Below, in pieces: positions 17,477 to 26,020 of a stretch of DNA of 64,000 bases. Position 1 is the first letter of the stretch. The number at the start of each line of letters is the position of its first letter. The stretch is taken from contig NZ_JAWLJU010000002.1 of NCBI RefSeq assembly GCF_037120705.1, positions 930,001-994,000 on the forward strand, written 5' to 3'. The translations under genes and the position numbers were made by a program. Below the pieces are notes generated by a model that saw nothing but the letters and a program-made list of their open reading frames with translations, did no database searches and had not been told where the DNA came from. Origin of the DNA: Pseudoalteromonas sp. UG3-2 (GTDB lineage: Bacteria; Pseudomonadota; Gammaproteobacteria; Enterobacterales; Alteromonadaceae).

Positions 17477-20400
17477 TTAGATATCGCATTCTTTTAGTGC
17501 ATTAAGTACGCGTTTTGCTGAAATTGGATACGCCGTTCCCAACGTTTGCGCAAATAAAGAGACTCTCAACTCTTGCTGCATCCAAAAAATTTGCTGTAAT
17601 GGTTCAGGTGTGGGTAAACCTGCTGGCACTTTGGCTAACTTTTCTTGGTATGCTGCCGCCACTTTTTCCAACTCTAAAACACTTAAACGGTCTTTGTTTG
17701 GATCTACCGCAAGTTTCTCTAGCCTTTTTTCAATGCCTTTCATATAACGTAAAATATCTGGCATTCGCTGCGCGCCATGCTCGGTCACAAAGCCTTTGAA
17801 AATAAGCGATTGCAACTGTGCCTTAATGTCACCATGGGCGGTGATCATCGACAAATCAACACGCCCTTTCATGCGCTTATTGATACTGTGAGCAATATTT
17901 AACACTGCTTCCACTTGCTTGGCAATGTCTACCACCGTATCCCCAAGCTCGCCACGAATGCGTTCTTTTGCCTGCTCAAATGCTTGCTCGTCGCGGATCT
18001 CACCGCATGACTGCAACAAGCTATCCACGCCCGCAGCCGTGCAATCAGCAATTAGGTCATGGACCTTACCAAACGGGTTAAAATAAAGGCCTAGCTTGGC
18101 TTTATTAGGCAGGTGCTGTTGTAAATACTTCACCGGTGAGGGCACGTTAAGAAGAATAAGGCGTCTTAAGCCTTCTTTGTGCGCCACTTCTGCTTTTGCC
18201 TCATTATCAAATAACTCGATGGCTGCACTGTGTTTTTTATCAACTAATGCCGGATACGCTTTAATTTCATAGTTGCCTTGCTTTTTGGTGTATTGCTCAG
18301 GTAGCTGGCCAAAGTTCCACTGCTCTATGTCTTGCTGTTCAATACCTTGCTCCGCCACTTGCGACAGCGTTTCTGTTACTTGACCTTGTAATTTGGCCTG
18401 TAACGTCGGTAAGTCAAAACCGTGTGCCAGCACTTTAGCGTCGTCATCTATGACTTGAAATTGCATTTTTAAGTGCGGCTCTAAGGCATTTAAATCCCAG
18501 TCCGATTCATTGACTTTGACGCCTGTCATACGCAGCAACCGCTGCGCAACCACCTCTAAAAAACGCCCTTGCATAGGCTCAATGGCCCCAAGCACCGCAT
18601 CAGCGAAGTTAGGGGCAGGAACAAAGTTTCGGCGTAGGGTTTTTGGCAATGATTTAATTAAGCCACAGATTAACTCGTGGCGCAGTGCTGGTATATGCCA
18701 ATCAAACCCTTCATCTTGCACCTGATTGAGCAAGGCCAGAGGAATGTTTACCACTACGCCATCCAAGGCTTGCCCAGGTTCAAAGTGATAGCTTAAAGGT
18801 AAAATAAGATTGCCTTGTTGCCAGGTATCAGGGTAATGCGCAGCGGTGACATTATCAGCGCTGTGCTTCATGAGCTGTTCGCGGCTCATATGCAAGAAGC
18901 GTTTATCTTGCTGTTTTTTGCGACGCCACCATTTATTGAAAGCGGCACGATTATTGACATCGGCCGGAATACGCTGGTCATAGAAGGCAACAAGATCGTC
19001 TTCATCCACTAAAATATCGCGTCGTCTGGCTTTCTCTTCGAGTGCCTGCACTTCCTCAATCAGCTTTTGATTGGCTGTTAAAAATCCTTCGCTTTGTCCT
19101 AACTGGTTATTCGCCAGCGCTTCGCGAATAAATATTTCACGGCTTAACGCGGGATCAATCTCACTGTATACCGTGCGCTTTCTGGCAACAATGATCAGGC
19201 CATACAGAGTCTGCTGTTCAAACGCAATCACCGCGCCTGCTTTTTTCTCCCAGTGAGGCTCGCTGTAACTGCGGCTTACTAAGTGTTTGGCTAGAGGTGC
19301 CACCCACTTTATGTCTATCTTGGCATTGACCCGAGCATACAATTTACTGGTTTCCACCAGCTCCGCTGACATTAACCACTTGGGGCTTTTCTTAAACAGG
19401 CTGGAGCCAGGAAAGATATGAAACTGACTGTTGCGCGCGCCTTTATAGAGCTGCTTTTGCTTTTCATCCTTAACTCCAATATGACTCAACATACCACTTA
19501 GTAGTGCTTGGTGGATTGCCTCATCGCTAGCGGCTTGATCATTAACTTTAAAACCCAGCTCTTCGCATACCGTAGTCAGCTGATACACAATGTCTTGCCA
19601 TTCACGCACCCGCATATAGGCAAGAAAGTCTTTTTGACACTGTTTGCGAAATTGATTCCGACTGAGCAGTTGTTGTTGCTCTTCGATGTAATTCCAAAGG
19701 TTTAAATAAGCAATAAAGTCAGATTGTTCCGACTCAAAGCGACTGTGTTTCTCATCGGCTTGTTGGCGCTTTTCTTGCGGTCGCTCACGTGGGTCTTGGA
19801 TAGACAGTGCGGCGGTGATAACAATGATCTCCCACAACGCCCCCATCTGTGCTCCAGACATCACCATTTTTGCCAAGCGCGGATCGATTGGCAAACGGCT
19901 GAGTTTGCGGCCCGACTCCGTCAGCTTAGCTTGCTCACGGCGCTTTGATGGAATAATGGCTTGTAGCTCTTCGAGTAAGCTCATGCCATCTTTGATGTTA
20001 CGGCTATCGGGGGCTTGGACAAATGGAAACTGGCTTATATCCCCTAAGCCAAGACCCAACATTTGCAAAATAACCGAGGCTAAGTTGGTGCGCAGAATTT
20101 CCGGATCGGTGAACTCAGGACGCCCTAAAAAATCCTCTTCAGAATAAAGTCGAATACAAATCCCCGATGCCACACGGCCACAACGTCCCTTTCTTTGATT
20201 GGCACTGGCTTGTGAAATGGCTTCTATGGGCAGCCGTTGTACTTTGGTACGGTAGCTGTAGCGGCTTATTCGCGCAGTGCCAGGGTCAATGACATAACGG
20301 ATCCCAGAAACCGTAAGCGAGGTCTCGGCGACATTGGTCGATAACACAATACGGCGTTGACTGTGTGGTGCAAAAATACGGTTTTGCTCGGCGTTTGATA

Positions 20401-21370
20401 AGCGCGCATATAAGGGCAGAATTTCAACCCCTTTGAGATTGCGTTTTGACAGCGCATCAGCGGTATCGCGAATTTCGCGCTCGCCATTCATAAACACTAA
20501 GATATCACCAGGCCCTTCAGCGCAGAGCTCATCCACGGCATCAAAAATACCTTGCAGTTGATCGTTATCCACTTCGCTGTTTTGGCTATCGATATCTTCT
20601 ACCGGTCGGTACCTTACCTCTACAGGGTAAGTGCGGCCTGATACCTCAATGATTGGCGCGTCATTAAAATGTTTTGAAAAGCGCTCGGGGTCGATGGTCG
20701 CCGAGGTAATGATGACTTTTAAGTCGGGACGTTTAGGCAGCAGTTGCTTAAGGTAACCGAGAATAAAGTCAATGTTCAGGCTACGCTCGTGGGCTTCATC
20801 AATAATAATGGTGTCGTACTGATTTAAAAAGCGGTCTTGTTGTATTTCAGACAGTAAAATCCCGTCTGTCATTAACTTAACAAAAGTGTTGTCACTCACT
20901 TGATCGGAAAAGCGAATTTTAAAGCCAACTTCTTGGCCCATTTCACAGCCAATCTCTTGCGCGATGCGGGTCGAGACACTTCTAGCGGCTAGCCTTCTAG
21001 GCTGCGTATGACCAATATAGCCATCGACACCACGACCGAGCTCCAAACAGATCTTAGGTAGCTGGGTGGTTTTACCGGATCCAGTTTCACCAGCAACAAT
21101 CACCACTTGATTGGCGGCAATCGCCGCCTTGATGTCGTCCTTTTTTTGACTAACCGGCAGTTCTTCTGGGTAAGTTACAGAGGGGATATTTTTACTACGC
21201 TGTACTTTCAGCGTTTGGCTGTTGGCTATGGCACTTTGGATTTTTTCCAAAACGCGCTTCTGCTTTGCTGGATCGGTGATTTTCTTAACGCCATGTAAGC
21301 GTTTTTTGAAAATAAACTGATCCTTTTTTAAACACGAATTTAGCTCTTTAAACAGCGAGTCAACCTGCAC
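17477..21370 (-). CDS. hrpA: ATP-dependent RNA helicase HrpA (DEAH box)
   Basis: Large DEAH/RHA-family 3'-5' RNA helicase, linked in E. coli to mRNA processing and rescue of stalled ribosomes. With the GTG start at 21368-21370 it has 1297 residues (E. coli 1300). AAGGTG 7 bp upstream supports that start over the TTG further up. Motif I is GETGSGKTT (about 94-102), motif II IIIDEAHERS, motif III SATIDPERF, motif V STNVAETSLTV, motif VI QRKGRCGRV. The helicase-associated regions and the HrpA-specific C-terminal half (NFVPAPNFADAVLG, PNKAKLGLYFNPFGKV, KRLEKLAVDPNKDR) are complete. It is monocistronic, transcribed toward the receiver/PilZ operon, with 170 bp between. Confidence 0.97.
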   Translation of the reverse strand: MQVDSLFKELNSCLKKDQFIFKKRLHGVKKITDPAKQKRVLEKIQSAIANSQTLKVQRSKNIPSVTYPEELPVSQKKDDIKAAIAANQVVIVAGETGSGKTTQLPKICLELGRGVDGYIGHTQPRRLAARSVSTRIAQEIGCEMGQEVGFKIRFSDQVSDNTFVKLMTDGILLSEIQQDRFLNQYDTIIIDEAHERSLNIDFILGYLKQLLPKRPDLKVIITSATIDPERFSKHFNDAPIIEVSGRTYPVEVRYRPVEDIDSQNSEVDNDQLQGIFDAVDELCAEGPGDILVFMNGEREIRDTADALSKRNLKGVEILPLYARLSNAEQNRIFAPHSQRRIVLSTNVAETSLTVSGIRYVIDPGTARISRYSYRTKVQRLPIEAISQASANQRKGRCGRVASGICIRLYSEEDFLGRPEFTDPEILRTNLASVILQMLGLGLGDISQFPFVQAPDSRNIKDGMSLLEELQAIIPSKRREQAKLTESGRKLSRLPIDPRLAKMVMSGAQMGALWEIIVITAALSIQDPRERPQEKRQQADEKHSRFESEQSDFIAYLNLWNYIEEQQQLLSRNQFRKQCQKDFLAYMRVREWQDIVYQLTTVCEELGFKVNDQAASDEAIHQALLSGMLSHIGVKDEKQKQLYKGARNSQFHIFPGSSLFKKSPKWLMSAELVETSKLYARVNAKIDIKWVAPLAKHLVSRSYSEPHWEKKAGAVIAFEQQTLYGLIIVARKRTVYSEIDPALSREIFIREALANNQLGQSEGFLTANQKLIEEVQALEEKARRRDILVDEDDLVAFYDQRIPADVNNRAAFNKWWRRKKQQDKRFLHMSREQLMKHSADNVTAAHYPDTWQQGNLILPLSYHFEPGQALDGVVVNIPLALLNQVQDEGFDWHIPALRHELICGLIKSLPKTLRRNFVPAPNFADAVLGAIEPMQGRFLEVVAQRLLRMTGVKVNESDWDLNALEPHLKMQFQVIDDDAKVLAHGFDLPTLQAKLQGQVTETLSQVAEQGIEQQDIEQWNFGQLPEQYTKKQGNYEIKAYPALVDKKHSAAIELFDNEAKAEVAHKEGLRRLILLNVPSPVKYLQQHLPNKAKLGLYFNPFGKVHDLIADCTAAGVDSLLQSCGEIRDEQAFEQAKERIRGELGDTVVDIAKQVEAVLNIAHSINKRMKGRVDLSMITAHGDIKAQLQSLIFKGFVTEHGAQRMPDILRYMKGIEKRLEKLAVDPNKDRLSVLELEKVAAAYQEKLAKVPAGLPTPEPLQQIFWMQQELRVSLFAQTLGTAYPISAKRVLNALKECDI

Positions 21371-21481
21371 TACACGACACCTTGTGAATGAATAAAACGC
21401 CGTGTAGTTTACCAAAACAGCTTGGTCATACCCAACTATTTTGCTGCTGTTAAAAGAATAAATCCGCGAACGAGTAATGCC

Positions 21482-21910
21482 TTAAACGTAACGATGGCCT
21501 GCCAGATAGTTTTCATGTAGGTGCTTATCCAGTGCCAGTAGCACATTGGCTCTGCTGATCACACCGAGTAAGCGACCGTCATCGTCCACCACTGGGTATA
21601 CCTTAGGTTTATTGGCGGTCATCATATCGGCCATCTGTACCACGCTGTCTTCACACTTGACGCATAATGGCGACGGCGTCATTACATCAGCAACAACATG
21701 GTGAGACTCATTTTGGTAGGTTGATTGCAGCATGATTTTTAAACAGTCTTGCTCTGATAAAAAGCCCACCACTTTGCGCTGCTCATCAATTACCGGCCCA
21801 CCCGATTGTCCACTTTGTAATAGTTTTTCCACAGCAGACTCAACGCGCATATCTTGTTTGAACGTAACGGGACGGTGATTTAAATAATCCGCGACTTTTA
21901 TTGATTGCAT
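21482..21910 (-). CDS. Tandem CBS-domain protein
   Basis: A cytosolic protein made of a CBS pair (Bateman module) only, about 142 residues. The first CBS runs from KVADYLNHRPVTFKQDMRVE to VVGFLSEQDCLKIML, the second from VADVMTPSPLCVKCEDSVVQ to LLGVISRANVLLAL. Such modules bind adenosine nucleotides and act as sensors; the partner is unknown. Three Met codons are possible starts at 21922, 21916 and 21910; GGAG lies 6 bp before the last, which I prefer. It sits just upstream of hrpA on the same strand with a 110-bp gap, and downstream of a terminator that isolates it from the isoaspartyl peptidase gene. Confidence 0.85.
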   Translation of the reverse strand: MQSIKVADYLNHRPVTFKQDMRVESAVEKLLQSGQSGGPVIDEQRKVVGFLSEQDCLKIMLQSTYQNESHHVVADVMTPSPLCVKCEDSVVQMADMMTANKPKVYPVVDDDGRLLGVISRANVLLALDKHLHENYLAGHRYV

Positions 21911-21925
21911 GTTCATCTCCATTAA

Positions 21926-21961
21926 AAACGCCAGCTATCATGTTAATAGTAGCTGGCGTTT
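21926..21961 (-). terminator. Terminator of the isoaspartyl peptidase gene
   Basis: On the minus strand TAAACGCCAGCTA pairs with TAGCTGGCGTTTTTA, an 11-12 bp stem followed by T5, 33 bp past the stop codon of the upstream gene. It overlaps the start region of the CBS gene, which must therefore have its own promoter nearby or depend on read-through. Confidence 0.75.
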
Positions 21962-21994
21962 ACAGAACTTGCTTAATTAGTTAAAAATATTGTT

Positions 21995-23017
21995 TTATTC
22001 AGCGTAGATAGCGACCTTGGTTGCAGTTTTCGAGGTTTTACTGGCTCGGTACATGCCTGCCGTATTGAAAGGCATACTAATATTACCTTGTGGGTCTACG
22101 ATTATTACCCCACCGGTACCACCAATCGGCTGCAACGTATCAAAAATCACTTCCTTGCCAGCTTGAGCAATCGACTTTCCTTGGTAAGCAACGCGCGCAC
22201 ATATATCTGCTGCAACATTATAGCGAATGAAATACTCCCCGTGGCCCGTTGCTGACACTGCGCATGAGCGGTTATCAGCAAATGTACCTGCGCCAATCAC
22301 GGGAGAGTCACCAATGCGACCAAAGCGTTTTGCCGTCATTCCACCGGTAGACGTACCTGCCGCTAAGTTGCCTTGTTTATCTACTGCCACAGCCCCCACT
22401 GTTCCCATTTTATAGTGACTATCGAGGCGTTGGTGTGCAGCCTGATAATCTTTACTGGCTGCTTGTTTTTGTTGCAGGCGTTTTTTGGCTTTTAATAACG
22501 ACTGATAGCGTGACTCGGTATCAAAGTAGCTGTTTTCTATTAATTGGTAACCGCGTTGCTTGGCAAACTCTTCCGCTCCTTGGCCGCTGAGCATAACGTG
22601 CACCGAGTGTTGCATCACATCTTTGGCTAAATTAATGGGATTCTTAATGTGTTTAACCCCAGCCACAGCGCCCGCTTGACGATTACGACCATCCATAATG
22701 GAAGCATCTAATTCATGTCCTTCATCATAGGTGTAAACAGCCCCTTTTCCGGCATTAAAAAATGGCGAGTTTTCCAGTAGGTTAATTGCGGTAGTAACCG
22801 CATCTAGGCTTTCCCCACCTTGCTCTAACACCTTATAACCGGCCTCAACAGCCTGCTTTAAGGTGGCGCGATATTGCTGCTCTTGCTCTGGAGTAAAATT
22901 ACTGCGCTCAATCGTACCAGCGCCGCCATGAATAGCAATTGCAATGGGTTGCTGTGCAGCCATCACCGTAGATGAGGTCAGTGCTAATAACGCACCGAGT
23001 AAGGTTTTTATCTTCAT
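21995..23017 (-). CDS. Exported isoaspartyl peptidase / L-asparaginase (plant-type, Ntn hydrolase)
   Basis: N-terminal nucleophile hydrolase that cleaves isoaspartyl dipeptides and often L-asparagine. Residues 1-20 (MKIKTLLGALLALTSSTVMA) are a signal peptide, so it acts in the periplasm. IAIHGGAGTIERSNF is the family N-terminus, GKGAVYTYDEGHELDASIMDG the alpha-subunit signature. The autocleavage site is before Thr in KMGTVGAVAVDKQGNLAAGTSTGG, with the second loop IGDSPVIGAGTFAD. It is 340 residues, as expected with a signal peptide. It is monocistronic and flanked by a dispersed repeat upstream and a terminator downstream. With the DUF885 and S46 peptidases elsewhere in the window it fits a peptide-scavenging lifestyle. 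Confidence 0.93.
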   Translation of the reverse strand: MKIKTLLGALLALTSSTVMAAQQPIAIAIHGGAGTIERSNFTPEQEQQYRATLKQAVEAGYKVLEQGGESLDAVTTAINLLENSPFFNAGKGAVYTYDEGHELDASIMDGRNRQAGAVAGVKHIKNPINLAKDVMQHSVHVMLSGQGAEEFAKQRGYQLIENSYFDTESRYQSLLKAKKRLQQKQAASKDYQAAHQRLDSHYKMGTVGAVAVDKQGNLAAGTSTGGMTAKRFGRIGDSPVIGAGTFADNRSCAVSATGHGEYFIRYNVAADICARVAYQGKSIAQAGKEVIFDTLQPIGGTGGVIIVDPQGNISMPFNTAGMYRASKTSKTATKVAIYAE

Positions 23018-23097
23018 TGTTTCACCTTGGTATTGAAATATATCTCTACCATGAGTGGCTTTGTGATTAGATGCAAGCTTTCGCGGTAAATGTAACT

Positions 23098-23260
23098 AAT
23101 ACCAATCCGCATTAATACTTGCTCAATTTGAGGGAGCAAATTCGACGCTAACTGCGTTATAAATTTCTTATTTAGAACAACTAAATAGCAAAATTTATGC
23201 CTTGTTATCGACAGAATTTTCTTGCCTCAAATAAACCACTTAATTAAGCGAATTGGTATA
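23098..23260. repeat. Dispersed inverted-terminus repeat, copy B (long form)
   Basis: A 163-bp element with ends AATACCAATCCGCATTAATA and AAGCGAATTGGTATA, inner TTTGAGGGAG / TTGCCTCAAA, and a central smaller inverted repeat TTATTTAG-AACAA-CTAAATAG. Copies A (4532) and C (50837) share the ends and flanks but lack or alter the centre. It has no coding capacity and looks like a MITE-like or REP-like element. Confidence 0.8.
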
Positions 23261-23298
23261 AGTTTGGATAATGGCAAGGATCAGGAGGGGTTAGCAAT

Positions 23299-23325
23299 AA
23301 AAAACGCCTCATTAAGAGGCGTTTT
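23299..23325 (-). terminator. Terminator of the first sapC-like gene
   Basis: AAAACGCCTC-ATTAA-GAGGCGTTTT: a 10-bp stem with A and T runs, active on the minus strand 23 bp after the sapC-like stop codon. Confidence 0.85.
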
Positions 23326-23347
23326 AAACAGTAAATATACTGGTGTA

Positions 23348-24058
23348 TTAGCTTGCTTCGCGCTGTGCTTTAATACGTGCTAAACGAGCAACTTGGTGCG
23401 TTGACGTTAAGAAAGCAAAGATTGGCGCTAGGTAACCACGCTTACGTAGCTCTAGGAAATCTTCATCGCTAAGCTCATTCACCTTACGCTCGTCAACTAG
23501 GTAGATACCGTTGATGTCTTTTTTCTCACCACGGATTTCAACCGTTAGTGTCTGTTGTACCAGTAGCTCTTTATCAGCAAGGTATTTAGTGAATGCTTCT
23601 GTTACACGAGCAAACTCAACATAGCTTACTAGTGCTTCTTTACGACGGCTTAGGTACTCTGTTTCTTTGCCATCTTCAAACAAAGCATTGCCTTCTTCTT
23701 CGCCTACTAGTGGGCTTGCTTCGTCAATGACAATGCCAAACTGATCTTCCTCAGGGTGCTTTACTAGGCCAAATGGGTAGCGAGCTGCAGCCATTGGTAC
23801 AAAACTACCAGTCCACTTGTCGCCATCTACGAATAGGTTTTCACCTGGCTCTAAACCAAACATAGCAACTGCTTGGAATTGACCTGTTTCAGAGTTCTTT
23901 ACAAACGCCATAGGGAATTCCGTTGCTACGCGCGCGAATTCATGCGCGACAACTGGCATTAAGTGCTGAGTTTTCAAAAATTCAACGTTCACGCCGTTTT
24001 GTACTTTGATGTTAGCGTGTTTTTCGTTATGTAAAGGCTGCACTTGTTGCTCTGCCAT
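23348..24058 (-). CDS. SapC-like family protein, copy 1
   Basis: A 236-residue cytosolic protein of the SapC-like family (named from the Campylobacter S-layer-associated sapC), common next to TonB-dependent receptors in Alteromonadales, Caulobacterales and Xanthomonadales. Typical signatures are HEFARVATEFPMAFVKN, FQAVAMFGLEPGENLFV, and YLSRRKEALVSY. No enzyme motif is known. It is paralogous to the gene at 24215-24922 in order and motifs, though diverged. A 156-bp gap separates them and each may have a promoter. The strong terminator downstream ends the unit. Role is unknown; the genetic setting points to a sugar or peptide uptake locus. Confidence 0.85.
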   Translation of the reverse strand: MAEQQVQPLHNEKHANIKVQNGVNVEFLKTQHLMPVVAHEFARVATEFPMAFVKNSETGQFQAVAMFGLEPGENLFVDGDKWTGSFVPMAAARYPFGLVKHPEEDQFGIVIDEASPLVGEEEGNALFEDGKETEYLSRRKEALVSYVEFARVTEAFTKYLADKELLVQQTLTVEIRGEKKDINGIYLVDERKVNELSDEDFLELRKRGYLAPIFAFLTSTHQVARLARIKAQREAS

Positions 24059-24214
24059 AATTACTGCTCCATTAATTTTACGTATTTGTTACTTTATTTG
24101 ATGGCCCTAAGGCTAGCGGTTTTCAAGGCAAATTGGAAGTTAAATTTATTTGACTTGTTTACAACCGCTTTCGCAGGCTAAGGCTGAAACCTCAAGGGCA
24201 CAAAACGGATTCAC

Positions 24215-24922
24215 TTAAGCTTGCTGATTGGCGGCTAATGAAACCACTCGCTGAAACTGTCCAAGCGATAACAAGTGACTGTATATGACTTCTAATAAGC
24301 CATTGTTAACTAAAGACAGTTTTGTTTCGTCATCCAGTGACTTTAAAAGCGCCTTATCGACAGAGTAAAGTCCTGGAATTCGCTTCTTTTGCCCATTACC
24401 AAGATCGTACTTGAAATCAAACTCAACCAATAATCCCAAGTCAGTGAGAGTTGCCACCAACTGCTCAGCTAACTCTTCTTGGCTTGCAATAGATTGCAAC
24501 AGTGACTTTTTCGCAGTTAAAAAATTCGAGGGCTTGCCATTTTCATCAAACAACTTTTCACCTAAACCCTCACTGTTAAGCGCAGTATTTTTAACTGCCA
24601 AATAAACAGGCGACTCTGGAGACGTTTTTGCTAATGAAAAGGGAGCTCGTACAATATTTAGAGGAACGTATATGGTGTTTAAACGGCCTCCACTAAAATA
24701 GGCATTGTGCCCTTTCTCCAATCCCATAATAGCCACCATTTGCAGCGGTTCCGTATCTGCGCTACGCATAAAGCAAATGGGAAATTCGGCTGCTGCTTTG
24801 GCCACTTCTTGCGGTAGAAGCTTCACTACGTGCATGTGCTCAGCATGACCGTGATTGTTATCAATTTGAACAAAGCAGCTCTGGTGCTGCTCTGGATTAA
24901 TTATCTCATAACTTTCTGACAT
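24215..24922 (-). CDS. SapC-like family protein, copy 2
   Basis: A 235-residue paralogue of the downstream SapC-like protein, sharing VAKAAAEFPICFMRS, LQMVAIMGLEKGHNAYF, YVPLNIVRAPFSLAKT, and the C-terminal LLEVIYSHLLSLGQFQRV. No signal peptide or catalytic motif. Divergence between the two copies is large, so the duplication is old or the copies have separate tasks. It starts 65 bp from the divergent cupin-8 gene, sharing its upstream region. Together with the TonB-dependent receptor this forms a recognisable receptor-associated gene set. Confidence 0.85.
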   Translation of the reverse strand: MSESYEIINPEQHQSCFVQIDNNHGHAEHMHVVKLLPQEVAKAAAEFPICFMRSADTEPLQMVAIMGLEKGHNAYFSGGRLNTIYVPLNIVRAPFSLAKTSPESPVYLAVKNTALNSEGLGEKLFDENGKPSNFLTAKKSLLQSIASQEELAEQLVATLTDLGLLVEFDFKYDLGNGQKKRIPGLYSVDKALLKSLDDETKLSLVNNGLLEVIYSHLLSLGQFQRVVSLAANQQA

Positions 24923-24987
24923 TAAAAAAACCTAAAATCGTGCTAATCTGTTATCTAAAATATCACCTTGAGATTAAATTGAGAAGA

Positions 24988-25983
24988 ATGAAAATTAAAA
25001 TTATTGATTACAAAAATGTTAAAAACCTAGAAAAAGAGTTATTAGAAACCAGCGAACCAAAAATAATAAAAAATCTATTTCAGCACTGGAAAATAATCGA
25101 CATTGCCCGCGAATCCTCGGATTTATTTTTAAGAAAAATATTAAGTTATGCAACAACAAGTCACGTTGATGTTCTAGCAATAGATAAAAAGTATCATGGT
25201 GTTATTGGTTACACAGATGCATCATTTAAAAACCATACTTTTGTTAGGCACCAAGCACCTTTAGTTGCCATCATTAAAAAATTAATTATTGAGAAAGATC
25301 TAAGCAACACTCACGATTTTGCACTGCAAAGTGCTTTAATCAGTGAGTGTATGCCCAGTTTTCTTCAGCAAAACCCATCCCCTGATTTCTTATCTAGGAT
25401 CTCACCAAGGCTGTGGCTTGGAACCCCAACCACTGTTCCAGGGCATTATGACAGCGAGCACAATATTGCACTAAACGCATGTGGTAAAAGAACTTTTTTC
25501 CTTTTGCCTGGAGATCAAATAGAGCATGTATATCCTGCGCCAATCGATAGAGCAGTAACCGGACCGGCCTTAAGTCAAGTAGACTTTGAGACACCGGATC
25601 TGACACGTTTTCCTGCATTTGCTAAGGCTCAAAACAAACTTATTTCAGTAACTTTAAATGTAGGTGAAGCTCTCTATATACCGCCACTATGGTGGCATAA
25701 TGTAAAATCCAAAGACAATGTGAATGCGTTAATAAATTATTGGTGGCAGCCAGAAAGTGAAAAGAGCAGCCTTGAATCGACAGACAGTTTACTTCACGCA
25801 ATATTATCGATAAAGAATAAAAGCAAAGCTGAAAAAGCGACCTGGAAAGCCATATTTGATTATTATATTTTTAGTGACAAGCATGATATTTATGACAGCA
25901 ATCTATACGAGGGAATATTGTCCAGCTGCCAAAGTGAGGATGAAGAGGTTATAAAGACACTAAAAGAAAGAATTAGAAAATAA
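24988..25983 (+). CDS. Cupin-8 / JmjC-like protein (putative Fe(II)/2-oxoglutarate-dependent oxygenase)
   Basis: A 331-residue protein of the cupin-like (cupin_8, PASS1-like) group. The metal triad is visible as HYD in VPGHYDSEHNIALNACGKRTF (His and Asp) and a second His in YIPPLWWHNV; GEALYIPPLWWHN is the hallmark C-terminal strand. Such proteins are often near SapC-like and TonB-receptor genes in Alteromonadales, where their substrate is unknown. The ATG at 24988 gives MKIKIIDYKNVKNL; the frame extends 16 codons to a GTG at 24940. The ribosome site (GAGAAG) is too close to be ideal. The gene is markedly AT-rich compared with its neighbours, consistent with transfer or relaxed codon use. Confidence 0.82.
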   Translation: MKIKIIDYKNVKNLEKELLETSEPKIIKNLFQHWKIIDIARESSDLFLRKILSYATTSHVDVLAIDKKYHGVIGYTDASFKNHTFVRHQAPLVAIIKKLIIEKDLSNTHDFALQSALISECMPSFLQQNPSPDFLSRISPRLWLGTPTTVPGHYDSEHNIALNACGKRTFFLLPGDQIEHVYPAPIDRAVTGPALSQVDFETPDLTRFPAFAKAQNKLISVTLNVGEALYIPPLWWHNVKSKDNVNALINYWWQPESEKSSLESTDSLLHAILSIKNKSKAEKATWKAIFDYYIFSDKHDIYDSNLYEGILSSCQSEDEEVIKTLKERIRK

Positions 25984-26007
25984 AAATGCCGCAGATGCGG
26001 CATTTTT
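25982..26007. terminator. Bidirectional terminator between the cupin and TonB-receptor genes
   Basis: AAAAATGCCGC-AGAT-GCGGCATTTTT: an 11-bp stem with A and T runs, at the convergent ends of the two genes. It overlaps the cupin stop codon. Confidence 0.9.
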
Positions 26008-26020
26008 ATTTTTGCTTATA

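Noticed and set aside
17515..21298. Many plus-strand frames of 60-110 codons inside hrpA
   Set aside because: All are antisense to the intact hrpA gene and none has family resemblance.
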